From Gambelia wislizenii (Eukaryota; Chordata; Lepidosauria; Squamata; Crotaphytidae), in the NCBI GenBank assembly GCA_030847615.1, contig JAUMIR010000001.1, positions 290,496,187-290,560,186 on the forward strand: a stretch of 64,000 nt of DNA. Reading direction: 5' to 3'. Below are positions 12,140 to 22,445 of this stretch, piece after piece (within the stretch, counting starts at the first letter, position 1; the number at the start of each line of letters is the position of its first letter). Both the position numbers and the translations under genes were made by a program. The notes below the pieces were generated by a model, which was given only the letters and a program-made list of their open reading frames with translations, was not told the DNA's origin and searched no databases.

Positions 12140-12573
12140 TAATACTGGTTCACTGCACTGCCTTCTGGAACTCATTCTGCCAAAATTATGCCCTTGATGT
12201 AAAAAATATAACACCAATGAGCATGGCTTTGAATGTGGACTTGCTCTGATGTGCTTTTTTCATTCTTGATGATGATGGTGTTTTCCAGTGCATAGACTGT
12301 CCTTTTGTCTCAGGATCATACTGGAAGATCCAGGTTTCATCATAAGTGATGATTTTTTAAAAAAAGTTTGGGTCTGCTTCAAGTTGCTGCAGAACCCTAG
12401 GGACCATCTTGGCACAAACATTTATCATGTTTATCAGATCCTCATGCAAAATTTTCCACACAGTGTCTTTGTCAATGTTCACAGCTTCAGCTATTATTCG
12501 AACACTGAGTTGGCAGTCTCCTCAAACAATCCTGCTGATTCCACAATTCCTTCGGTTCTTGAAGTGGAAGGTC

Positions 12574-13512
12574 TGTAGTATGTGGGGAAATAATTATATG
12601 TAATGTAAAAGCAATCTTGTGTACCCCATTCACATCCTAAGATAAGTCTAGGGTTTTTTCCCCCTGCATGCTTCTGTTCTCCCAAACTCCCTTTCTCTTG
12701 TTTCACTGGGCACTTCCAGCCAACTGGAGTGCTGGGTCATTCAACACATGACCTAATTTAAATTTTATTGCTCTTTGTGAGACTCTTTTAAGTTAGAGTC
12801 TCCATGTGGCTGTAGCCATCTTCTTCCCTTTGCCATCTTTGCTATCTTTGTCTTTGCCATGCTATGAAATCATGCCATGATGTTCACCATGCAGCCTCTA
12901 CCGTTAAAGGCTGGGCGAGTCTTTCTACCCGAAATCCTCCTAGTTAGTTAGGAACACTCTTTTTAAAGTTTGTTTTAGTGTGTAGATTGAGATTGATGCT
13001 TGTCCCCTTCAATATACAGTTGTCCCTTCACATTTGTAGGGGTTTGGTTCCAGGACCCCCCGTGAATACCCAAATCCGTGAATACTCAAGTCCCATTATA
13101 TGCAATGGCAGAGCAAAATGGTGTCCCTTATATAAGATGGCAAAATCAAGGTTTACTATTAGGATTGTTATTTTTTTAAGAATATTTTTCAAGCCGTGAA
13201 TACTCAAATCCGTGAATGTCAAATCCGTGAATGTGGAGGGACAACTGTACTCCCTTTTTTTGATATGCATTTTTAAACTGACTCCTTTGTTTTTGTAATG
13301 AGTCTAATTAGAATCTGGGTGATCAGACCACAGACCTCTGAATACACTTTTAAATGTTAATTGAGCCTGTCTGCATTCTTAAGCCACTCTGCATGAATTT
13401 GAAAGTAAATGATTTTTAACTCCTTTTAAAGAAGATATTTTTATTGCTTTTAAAAGGGCTAGATCCCTGGAATTTTTAATACATTTTTATTTTTAGACTC
13501 ATTACTCCTACA
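12574..13512. mobile_element. Solo-LTR-like insertion splitting the mariner pseudogene
   Basis: It starts TGTAG and ends CTACA, the inverted TG...CA ends typical of long terminal repeats. The flanks are AGGTC (12569-12573) and TGGTC (13513-13517), a 5-bp duplication with one mismatch. When it is excised together with one flank copy, the mariner coding sequence joins in frame. Without the nested 231-bp MITE it is about 706 bp. No gag or pol sequence is present, so it looks like a solo LTR. The family and its orientation are undetermined. Confidence 0.68.
13017..13247. mobile_element. Tigger/MER2-like MITE, nested in the LTR
   Basis: The ends CAGTTGTCCCTTCACATT and GAATGTGGAGGGACAACTG are inverted, and a TA duplication lies at 13015-13016 and 13248-13249. 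The interior has the MER2-like words GGTTCCAGGACCCCCC and ACTCAAGTCCCATTATAT. About 28 bp of mariner-like sequence (TGCTTGTCCCCTTCAATATA and CTCCCT) surround the insertion point. Confidence 0.9.
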
Positions 13513-13595
13513 TGGTCATACAGGGTGTTCATCATCTTCCACATTCTCACATCCTTCTTTGAACCTTTTGTGCCACTCAAACACAAAAGGATATA

Positions 13596-13825
13596 CAGTT
13601 GTCCCTTCACATTTGCTGGAGTTTGGTTCCAGGACCCCCCATGAATACCCAAATCCGTGAATACTCAAGTCCCATTATATGCAATGGCATAGCAAAATGG
13701 TGTCCCTTATATAAGATGGCAAAATCAAGGTTTGCTTTTTGGAGTATTATTTTTTAAAGAATATTTTCAAGCCGTGAATACTTAAAACTGTGAATGCCAA
13801 ATCCGTGAATGTGGCGGGACAACTG
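13596..13825. mobile_element. Tigger/MER2-like MITE at the mariner N-terminal end
   Basis: It is nearly identical in design to the copy at 13017, with CAGTTGTCCC ends and a TA duplication at 13594-13595 and 13826-13827. It marks the limit of recognisable mariner coding sequence. Confidence 0.9.
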
Positions 13826-13918
13826 TACATGTTATGATAAGAAGACTGTCAGATTGGCTGAAATTAGAGAAGAAATCAAAGGAAGCAATGAAGTAAGCAC
13901 AGAATTTGGCCCAGGGGA

Positions 13919-13965
13919 TCTCCCTCCCTCTCTCCCTCCCTCTCTCCCTCCCTCTCTCCCTCCCC

Positions 13966-14022
<57 letters not shown>

Positions 14023-14025
14023 ACG
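13919..14025. repeat. Compound microsatellite (CCCT)n-(CT)n-(CA)n
   Basis: Pyrimidine-only tract of CCTCCCTCT-type units, then (TC)n, then (AC)n, all adjacent. Reading frames through it are artefacts. Confidence 0.97.
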
Positions 14026-15337
14026 TGTGAACACACAGACAGAGTTACATCTCAGCAGAGAAGTAAAGAGAAGTATTATCACATTGTCAAAGAATCTTTT
14101 GATCTTGGAAAGATTTAATTCCCAGACCTAACCATCTTTGACTTAATCACTAAAGAAATCTTTTGTTTTAATTGCTAATTCACAAGATGGAAGAGTTACA
14201 TCTGCTGAGAAGGAGAGGGGCCACACACAGGCCCATTTGTTACCTGGAAGACTTACTAGTGGCATTCCCAACTCAGTGGGAAAGCACTGGGACTCACACA
14301 CCGTCTGCTGCCTAATTGTCTTTTGGCTCCATTTGGTGCATGCAAATAGGACTGGGCTGCAAAAGATGGTTCAGGAAACCCTAACAGGATATCAAATACC
14401 AGGCAGTGCAGAGCAGATGGTAAAATAATTTTCTACAGCATTCTTCAGGAAGTTTACAGTAGACTAGGGAACTGGAAGATAGCAGGTGGGTAAAAACGGA
14501 ACTGTAACAGGTTAGGAATTATCAATAATATACATTTATATTGTCTGTAGTGGTGAATGCATGGGGGAAATCAACAGGAATAACGATGCTAAAGAGCCAA
14601 ATGTCTACTGTCCAAACTGACAATGTTTACAAGAACAGGGGCTAGAGTGGGTAGTGTGAGATTGTTTTCAATTTGAGTTGTGCCTGGTTCATCATTTGGT
14701 GACTGCCACATCAAGCAATAACTTATATGTGTTAACAAACCATTGTAGAAATATCCTGGGCAATTCTCTTATTTCTCCTCACATCATCTCAAGCCCAGTG
14801 GTCTGAATTCTATTGGCTAGTCCTGACTAGAGCTGAACCACTGAATCAGTTCTTGATAGGTGAGCCAACATATACCAATGAGTCTATGTTAGTCAGGGTT
14901 ACCAACAGGTTCCAGGCCATTGTTTTCCAGTGTAGTTGAGGCAAAACCTCAGTTGCAAACAATCAACCATAGAGGGATCAAAGGTAGAGAAATGAAATAA
15001 CATATACCCAAACATACAAGAACTAGTGTCATTTACATGCTATAATTTAACATAAGAACAGATGCAATTGTGAGCAGCACCAATCTATACTTTGACACCC
15101 GTTCACAGGGAGGGAGTGTGCATCTGCCTGGACATGGATGCATCTGCAATGGTTCTTATGGTTGCAACAGCTAGAAAAGTCTTGCTACAACCAGATAAAG
15201 AATTCTTATCCCCCACTCCACACATATATGCATTTCTACCTCCTGATCTGACAGCAGTCATATATGTGGTTGCAGAGAGATTAATCTAAGAGGAATGAAG
15301 AGAGACTGTGATTATTTTACGGTTCTATTGCTTGACA
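14026..15337. other. Unassigned intergenic stretch
   Basis: No repeat or coding signature that I can support. Confidence 0.4.
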
Positions 15338-15502
15338 GCCACTGGGTGACCTTGGGCAAGTCACACTCTCTCAGCCTCAGATGAAGGCAAAGGCAAACCC
15401 CTTCTGAACAAATCTTGCCAAGAAAACCCTGTGGTAGTTTTGCCTTAGGGTTGCTATAAGTCAAAAATGACTTAAAAGGCAAATAACAAACAACAACAAC
15501 AG
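15338..15502 (+). mobile_element. CORE/MIR-type SINE, head-truncated
   Basis: It runs from the core (GCCACTGGGTGACCTTGGGC, GTCACACTCTCTCAGCC) to the L2-like tail (CTTAGGGTTGCTATAAGTCA) and ends in (CAA)n. The tRNA-like head is missing. Confidence 0.85.
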
Positions 15503-15867
15503 TAACTTGAATATAGAGTGTAAATTATATTATACTAGATTGTGTGTTTTGGTTTAACAAAATCTACATGCAAATCAGTACTATGTAAAATGCAACAAGT
15601 ATACACTTCCAAAAGGAAAGGAGAGGAAAGGAATCACAAATTTTAATCTGTGACACTGTCCATAATAGAACCATCTGATGACTTTATTATGGCAGAAGCT
15701 TTCACACAAAATATTAAATCAGAATAATAGGATTGCTGGAGTACAAATGGAGATGGTGTTTATGATTACGCAATTACATTATTAAATTGTCTGTAAGAGA
15801 TTATATCAAATATATATACTGTATATCCAATATCCTCTTAAAATGGCAAGACACATTGGCTGATCTT

Positions 15868-16525
15868 TTAAAAAAACATTTTTATTGAATATTTCATAGA
15901 ATAAAATACAGTGACAAACTCACAAATAATATATCCAACAAATAAACAAATACACATGTAATCAACAAACAACAAAACAACAAACTTCCGTTAGTCTTCT
16001 TCCTTCAAGTGTAGTTAATTCATGCCTCTTCTCTTCCCGATTCTCATCTACATCTAAAGTCTCTCTTTTCTTCATTTGAAACTTTCCTCTAATTGTTATT
16101 TAATGCCTATCGTTACTGATTCCCCCCATTTTTCTTTCCACAGAGGTATTAGTATCTTCCAATCATCGCAGCTTTTCTCAGTTTTTTTCTCATCTAGTAC
16201 CATCGTTAACCTGTCCATTTCATACATGTCATATAGTTTAAACACCCATTCCTCTATTTGTGGTATCTCTGAGTTTTTTCAGTTCTTTGCAAATACTACC
16301 CTTGCCGCAGTTATATACAAAAGAACTGTCCAATCTTTCTGATCTTGTTTACTAATATCCTGTAACATGTTCAAAAGATACATTTCCAGTTTACATGGGA
16401 AATTAATCTTCAAATATTTAGTAATAGTATTATGGATTTCCTTCCATTTTTTTTTAGTCTCCCTACAATTCCACCAAAAGCTGATCTTTAATTGCATAGA
16501 TACAGAAAGGCCTCCTATATCAGAC
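15868..16525 (-). mobile_element. L1 LINE 3' end with ORF2 C-terminal remnant
   Basis: On the minus strand, ORF2 C-terminal coding sequence (FWWNCRETKKKW near 16470, CKLEMYLLNMLQDI near 16370, ITAARVVFAKN near 16290) is followed by an untranslated region ending in an A-rich tail that appears as poly-T at 15868. It has a stop after ARVVFAKN and is diverged from the copy at 1-2025. The hairpin transposon at 16529 is inserted at its upstream end. L1 sequence may continue for a short distance beyond 16862 but I cannot confirm it. Confidence 0.75.
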
Positions 16526-16528
16526 TTA

Positions 16529-16859
16529 GGACTTTTTCGGACGGCAATTTGTAACGCAAGCAGGCTCGTCCCTGTTGCGAGGCTGCTGTGCGGCAGGGAG
16601 GCCATTTCGGATGACACTGTCCCTCTGCCGATACTGTTCCAGAAGAGCTGGGAGGCTGCAGTGCCATATTTGGCCATTTTCTAATCACGGTCAACTTCCA
16701 TGATTAGAAAATGGCCAAATATGGCACTGCAGCCTCCCAGCTCTTCCGGAACAGTATTGGCAGGGGGACAGCATAATCCATAACGGCCTCCCTGCCACGC
16801 AGCAGCCTCGCAACAGGGACGAGCCTGCTTGCGTTACAAATCGCTGTCCGAAAAAGTCC
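16529..16859. mobile_element. Hairpin (foldback) DNA transposon, GGACTTTTTCGGACGG ends (copy H)
   Basis: 331 bp made of two arms of about 155 bp that are nearly perfect reverse complements around a short centre near 16690 (TCACGGTCAACTTCC). The ends are GGACTTTTTCGGAC and GTCCGAAAAAGTCC. The 3-bp duplication TTA lies at 16526-16528 and 16860-16862. It retains many CpG sites and is non-coding. Confidence 0.92.
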
Positions 16860-16862
16860 TTA

Positions 16863-18887
16863 ATATCACCAAATACAGTGTGAAAGTGGTCATTCTTCAT
16901 CCAGGTCATTTTTTCAGAGGCACAGGACACCTGACACACACAAAGTCCTCCCATATTTGTGAGGCTTTGTGGTTCTGTTGCTGCATCCTATTGTACTTTC
17001 CCCCCTGGCTTGAAAAAGTGAGCAAATTACCTGAGTTCATAATTTGTCTCTGCCAAAAAGGTCTGTTATGGAACCACAGATTTGCCTGACCATCAGATGC
17101 TTCCATGCAAGACACTAGGGGTGATTTATGATATTTTACTGCCTGAAGCAAAGGACAAGAGGATGACCCACCCACCCACCCACCCCCTTTTTTTTTACAG
17201 AAACAGATTGGACTGGTAGCTGAACCTTACTTCAGCACCAGCAACATGACAGCAGAGGCATTTACCGAGTTTAGCCTAAGGCTGTGGTTGGCCTTCACAA
17301 TACAGTAATATCATCTCTTGAAGATATTTCTGCCTCTTTGAAATGCCCAGGCATAGCAGGAGGTACAGTTGGGGGGCTATCCCCAGCATCTGCCATCTGA
17401 GATAGTTGCTCCACTCTGCCTGATGGTAGGGTTAGAACTCTAGCTTTTCTGCTCTGGTGGGTAGAGGAGATGAGGTTTAGCTGAAAATGAATTGCATGGC
17501 ATGTCAATGGGAAATTCAGCATATGTATCTGTCTTTTTTGGCATGATGTAGGGTTTGGTATTCTCCTCTCTGCAGTCCCAAAGCCCCCATGGGCTTACTG
17601 AACAGCATCTGAAACCCTTCCCCACAGAAATCCATTCTCTGCTTTGTGGGAAGTAGGCAGGATCGCAGCAGTGTTTCCTCACAGCCAGATGCAAAATGAT
17701 GATGGACCCTGAGATCCATTCTGTGATCCTGCCCACTCCCCACAAAGGGAATGGCCATGCAGGGGGCTTCAGAGACTGTTCAGTTAGTTGAGTGGGTAGG
17801 ATATTGAGGGCTCAGATGCATGTAGGTCCACGTGTGTATTTCAGTCAATGTGTTCTAATGATATCCATATCCATTGTTGCTGTCCTTATGAACGGATTCC
17901 CATAACAAAACATCCTATTTTGTAGTCATCAACATTCTCTCTATATAGTTGGGCAAAATACTTCACAAAACTGGCACCACCACCATCATTGTCCCACTTA
18001 TCATTGGTGCTTAAAGACAGTACATTAAATAAATTGGTACTTTTAAAAAGAAGCTCCCACACATCTTATTAATGAAATCATCAGCATTTGTCATTCTTGG
18101 AAGTATACCTCTTCTATGATGCCTGCTAGTATTGTTTCTTAGGGAGGGGAATCTTTGCTATAACAGAGACCTCCAAACCATATGGCATCAGCTCACAAGA
18201 CATCTGTATTGATCTTCTAGAAATCTACATTTAACAGATTAAAAATGAAAAAAGCAGGCTCTTGTGGTCTCTTCCAACTATGATTCGGTAGCATCTACTG
18301 TACATAGACAGTGCACAGAAAAATATTCTAATCTTACTGCAGCTTTTCTTTGCAGTCAGTTTTCCACACTTTTTTTTAAAGTAGTGAAGCAAAATTGTAC
18401 CAGGAAAACGGGAAAGTTTTATACTGAAGCTGCTTTGCACATGTACTGCATACACAGGAACACAAGAAGCTGCCTCATCCCATGTCAAGCTGTTTGCCCA
18501 TCTAGCCCAGCACTGTCTATTCTGCCCAGATGTGGCTCTTTCCCATCACCTATCTGATCCTTTTCTTTGGCAAGGTCAGTGGATGAACTTCTGCACACAG
18601 ACCATTTGCTCTGCCATGATGCTGTGGTTTCTCCCTTTGTTTGTCAACACTTGAGGACTCTCTCAGTTGAATGTGAGAAATGTTTGACTGAAAAGCATTG
18701 TGTCTGAGGCGGCATTCAGCAGTTGTGTCTTGTGGTGGTTAATATGGGATGGCACACTTATATGTATGTAAGTCGTCATCACTTGATAGGTGTGACGAAT
18801 ATGCCTCTGGGAACCCTGTCCTCTGTGTCATCCTTCCACAAAGTGCTTTAGTTATTACAATTCGTTTGGTATGATTGCATTAAACAA
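16863..18887. other. Unassigned stretch with small repeat relics
   Basis: It contains a (CCCA)n-poly-T junction at 17169-17199 and a CR1-tail-like phrase (CTTGTGGTCTCTTCCAACTA) near 18260. Neighbouring open frames show no recognisable domain. Confidence 0.4.
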
Positions 18888-19118
18888 TCACTTTAGCATC
18901 TCTGTCAGACTCCCACAATCCATTTTGATATCCTTGAAGCATTTAATCTGAAGAGAATTCTGATAGGGTTTCTGAGATGTATAAGGAATTCTATATGTGT
19001 GAACCATTCTCAGCAGGGAAGCCAAATCTTTGGGTGGTTTACTCACTGGAAGGCCAGAATCCTTGGAATAGTATCCGAACACTACTGATTCACACAGTGT
19101 GTACCATAATGTAATCAA
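18888..19118 (-). other. Candidate short coding segment of unknown origin (76 codons)
   Basis: The minus-strand frame reads like protein, with balanced composition (for example SKPPKDLASLLRMVHT and NSLQIKCFKDIKMDCGSL), and ends in a stop at 18888. It has no ATG near its start and no recognisable domain. It could be an exon, a retrocopy fragment or a decayed mobile-element gene. I do not recognise the family. Confidence 0.22.
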
Positions 19119-19726
19119 TACAAGATGCTGCTTATAAATAAACTGTTTAGATTCTCACACATTTTAAGATTAGAGAGGGCACCATTCCCAGCAGTATTCC
19201 CCCTCCCTCAGAGTTCACACCTTTTAAGGGGAAATGGTTGCAAAGTATTAATTTAAGCCAATAGTGAAAGCTTATGTTATTCATTTTTTCAGTGATATAC
19301 ATAGTGCTCTTTTTGTATACTATTAACTATAGACATATGTTTTTCATTTGACGATGCTACTTACACACTAGATTCTTTTTAAAAAATATATATATAATGT
19401 AAGATGTAACAGCTGTCACAAGAATATTTTTAGATCACTGAAACATGAGCTTCTTGAATCTGGTGGACCGTGAAAAGTCTTATCAGTTTTCTACCACCAG
19501 AATGGCGGGGAGGGGTGGGAGTGGGGAATCCCGTCACTGTATTGTTGTATCTAGACATTTAATGGCTTCTCCGCTTCAGCATCATGGCTTGACTAGGAAT
19601 CTTGAAGGTAATGAAACTGCAACAACCTGTTACTCTAACCCATTTTTTCCATGGGGTGGAAGACATCATAGCTCTCGGCATCCAGAGCCTTCCACTGAGA
19701 CATAGATGAACATTTTGGATCTACAG
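19119..19726. other. Unassigned intergenic stretch
   Basis: AT-rich with a TATATA run near 19386. No gene or repeat is recognised. Confidence 0.4.
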
Positions 19727-20122
19727 ACGTTAGCTGGTGTGATAATGGGCTCTCCCGTTATCTGGGTAGCACAGCAAACAAGGTAAACAAAGGGTTAAGG
19801 ATGCATTAGGTTAAGTTACAGTTTATGGGGGTCAGTGTCAGGAGATAGATGACCACCTGGAGGGAGTTTGGAGATACTTCTGTGAAAAGGTGATAAATAC
19901 TATCTGGAACTAGTTACATATAGGTCTAGTCATTCCAACCAAGTTTCTAAAATAAACATATGTAAGCTCTAACATGACTAGCTAGACAGTTCCCTAATCT
20001 TCTCACAGGGTACAGTCCAGATGTGCTGAATGTTCATGGGGGTTGGGAGTCTAGGCCTTTGAGCCCAGCCTCTACCAACTGTGCAGCCCAGATAATGGAG
20101 AGCCCATTATCACAGTTGGCAA
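19727..20122. mobile_element. Candidate TIR-bearing element, about 0.4 kb
   Basis: An inverted repeat of roughly 40 bp joins 19737-19775 (TGTGATAATGGGCTCTCC, TTATCTGGG) with 20080-20115 (CCAGATAATGGAGAGCCC, ATTATCACA). No duplication was found at the ends, so the exact boundaries are uncertain. It is non-coding. Confidence 0.55.
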
Positions 20123-20689
20123 CAATTCCCCCATTCCTATGGGAGTCTTTTCTTTCTGCTTCTCACCCTTCACACGATGGGGAAACAGATGCCAGCTTCT
20201 TCTGATTCAGGCCCTTCTTATAGAAAGTCATGCAGGGATCAGGATTGGCACACCATGCAAGAGGAATGAGGGCCATGGGGGACTGTGAGTCAGGACAGGT
20301 TCAGTTTCTCCTCAGTGGTAAGAAATCCCAGGATCAGATCCTTGGAGTGACACAAGTTTAACCTGGAGTCTTTGGCTCCTCAACAATGCTTCCTGTCTGA
20401 GGCTAGGTCAGTTCAGCTAGGTGGTTGCTGTTGCTAACTCCCTTAGACAACCTATGTAGTCTAAGGCAGGGTGGCTACTGCAAGACTCTGGACCCCACTT
20501 CTGTGGCCTCTGAAGCCCCCTCCCCAGTCCCACAAAGCTCCTCAACCCCCAATGTTTCTAAAAAAAAAATCACCATGATTTTCAGGCAATGTTTGCCTCA
20601 CAGTCATGCAGAAAGTGCCCCCCCCCGGCATGAAAATAATGAAGATACCCACAACCCACATCCGCAAGCACTCTAGAACCCTACCACCA
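20123..20689. other. Unassigned stretch
   Basis: No supported feature. It contains an A9 run near 20560 and a C8 run near 20620. Confidence 0.35.
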
Positions 20690-20920
20690 TGGGCCCTTGG
20701 TATACACTGGGGGTTGGTTCCAAGCCCCCCTGTGGATACCAAAATCTGTGGATGCTCAAGTCCCATTATATACAGTGGCACAGTGAAGTGGCGTCCCTTA
20801 TATAAAATGGTGAACAGCAAGGTTTGCCTTTTGGAATTTTTTTTTTTTGGGGGGGATGTTTTCAAGCCTTGGATGGTTGAATCAGTGGATAAAGAACCCA
20901 TGGATATGGAGAGCTGGCTG
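20690..20920. mobile_element. Tigger/MER2-like MITE, diverged copy
   Basis: The interior GGTTCCAAGCCCCCCTGTGG, GCTCAAGTCCCATTATATAC and CCTTATATAAAATGG match the MER2-like family. The right end GAGAGCTGGCTG is followed by TA. The left terminus is degraded. Confidence 0.82.
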
Positions 20921-21118
20921 TACTACTACCCCCAAATACTGTCATTTTCCTCTGCATTCCATCTCAAAATAGTGTGTCACTTCTTGATGCCATTTTGAGA
21001 GGTAGTACTGCGGAAAATGGCAGTATTTAAACTTGCTCTCTGTGTATGTGCGTGGAGGGGAGTCTGGGGAGGAAATTGGCTTCTGGCCCACATGTAGTTG
21101 TCCCCTCTTGGTCTAAGG

Positions 21119-22437
21119 CAGTGATGGGCAACCTTTCAAGCTTGGTGTGTCAAAATTCGCCAAAAAACGGAGCATAACTTGGGTGGTGTGTCACTTACAG
21201 GAAAAAACAATATTTCACTATATTTACTGTTTAAATAACATAAATGTATAATTGTCATATACAATTGTATTTAATAAACCAAAAACTAATAATTTAACTT
21301 ACCTGCTTAGTGACTTCTTTGTTCATCTGTCAGTTGGTTTCTTTTGTTGGTTTTGATATTATTTAGCTTGTGTGGGGTGCCATGAACTGAGATAAGTGAG
21401 GGGGACGGGGAATTCTTTAACTAACCTGCCTATTAGTGACTTTTTTGTTGCTGATGCCCCGGAGCCCCCTTGGGAAGGCTGGGGAGAGGCTGGGCAGACT
21501 ACTACCCCCCCGCCCACTGCCTTACCTGGCATTTCCAAGGAGGTTCTGGGGCTTCGAAGCCCTGGAGCCCCTCGGGAAGGCCGAGGAGAGGCCGGGCAGC
21601 CTCCCGCCTGCACACCTGACACTTTCCCTGGCCTTTCAGAGGCAGCTCCAGGGCTTCGAAGCCCCAGAGCCCCTTGGAAAGGGCAGGGAGAGGCCAGGCA
21701 GACTCCCGCCCGCCTGCCACCTTCCCTGGCCTTTCCGAGGTGGCTCCGGGGCTTCGAAGCCCCAGACCCCTCAGGAAGGCCAGGGAGAGGCCGGGCAGAC
21801 TCCCTCCCTCCCACCTGCCTACCCACTGACTTCCCCAGCCTTTCCAAAGCGGCTCTGGGGCTTTGAAGCCCCGGAGCCCCTCAGGAAGGCCGGGGAGAGG
21901 CAGGGCAGACTCACTCCCGCCAGCCTGCCAGCCCGACCGTCGCCTTCCCCGGCCTTTCCAAGGCGGCTCCAGGGCTTCAAAGCCCCAGAGCCTCCTTGGG
22001 AAGGGTGGGGAGAGGCCGGGCAGACTCCCTCCCTCCCGCCACCCTGCCTGCCCACCCACTGGCCACCTTCCCCAGCCTTTCTGAGGCGGCTCCAGGGCTT
22101 CAAAGCCCCAGAGCCTCCTCAGGAAGGCCAGGGAGAGGCTGGGCAGTCTCCTGCCCACCCGCCCGCTGCCTTACCCGGCCTTTCCAAGGTGGCTCCAGGG
22201 AAGCAGGCAGGCCTCAGGGTTGGTGGTGGCGATCAGGGCTTCGTAGCCCCACCTGCCACTTTCCTCCCCCTCCCCCCTCCCTAAAGTGGCGATCGGGGCT
22301 TCGAAGCCTCACCCACCACTTTAGGGAGGGTTTAGTGAGGTTGCAGGGGGAAGGGGGGGAGGAGGCCTAGCCGCGTGTCACCACAGATGGCTACGCGTGT
22401 CAGTGGTGACATGCGCGTCATAGGTTCGCCATCACTG
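21119..22437. mobile_element. Non-autonomous hAT element carrying a GC-rich minisatellite
   Basis: The ends CAGTGATGGGCAACCTTTC and TAGGTTCGCCATCACTG are hAT-type inverted repeats. They are flanked by a perfect 8-bp duplication GTCTAAGG (21111-21118 and 22438-22445). The left part resembles Charlie-like MITE sequence. The centre (about 21455-22315) is an imperfect tandem array. It encodes no transposase; long frames across it are products of the tandem repeat. Confidence 0.92.
21455..22315. repeat. GC-rich minisatellite within the hAT element, unit about 100-123 bp
   Basis: The word GGGCTTCGAAGCC or a close variant recurs near 21553, 21653, 21752, 21858, 21973, 22096, 22228 and 22291. Each is followed by GAGCCCC(T)-GGAAGGCC and GGGGAGAGGCCGGGCAGACT-like blocks and a pyrimidine-rich tract. 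The array keeps high CpG content in an otherwise AT-rich region. Confidence 0.92.
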
Positions 22438-22445
22438 GTCTAAGG

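Larger units (their letters stand above)
11661..13595 (-). pseudogene. mariner transposase pseudogene, interrupted by an LTR and a CR1 tail
   Basis: mariner transposases cut and paste their element at TA sites through an aspartate triad. On the minus strand the N-terminal part reads VFEWHKRFKEG (13518-13595). After the LTR insertion it resumes in frame with PSTSRTEGIVE (12540-12573), then a frameshift, then SVRIIAEAVNIDKDTVWKIL near 12480. The first catalytic aspartate lies in YDETWIFQYDPETKG near 12320, the second in LHQDNVPAR near 12030 and the third in TDLAPC near 11930. The left terminal repeat is AGGTCTGTCTATTAAATAAT at 11661. Frameshifts, stops and insertions make it inactive. No right terminus is visible. 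The mariner subfamily is not determined. Confidence 0.9.

Noticed and set aside
12574..13512. Insertion as a provirus with genes
   Set aside because: Without the nested MITE only about 706 bp remain and no gag, pol or env reading is visible, so a solo LTR is the most that can be claimed.
13782..14118. Frames rich in serine/leucine or arginine/glutamate repeats
   Set aside because: They are direct translations of the CT/CA microsatellite.
21436..22284. 282-codon open frame rich in repeated GFEAPEP words
   Set aside because: It is a translation of the GC-rich tandem repeat inside a hAT element. Similar long frames are open on the other strand and in other frames.
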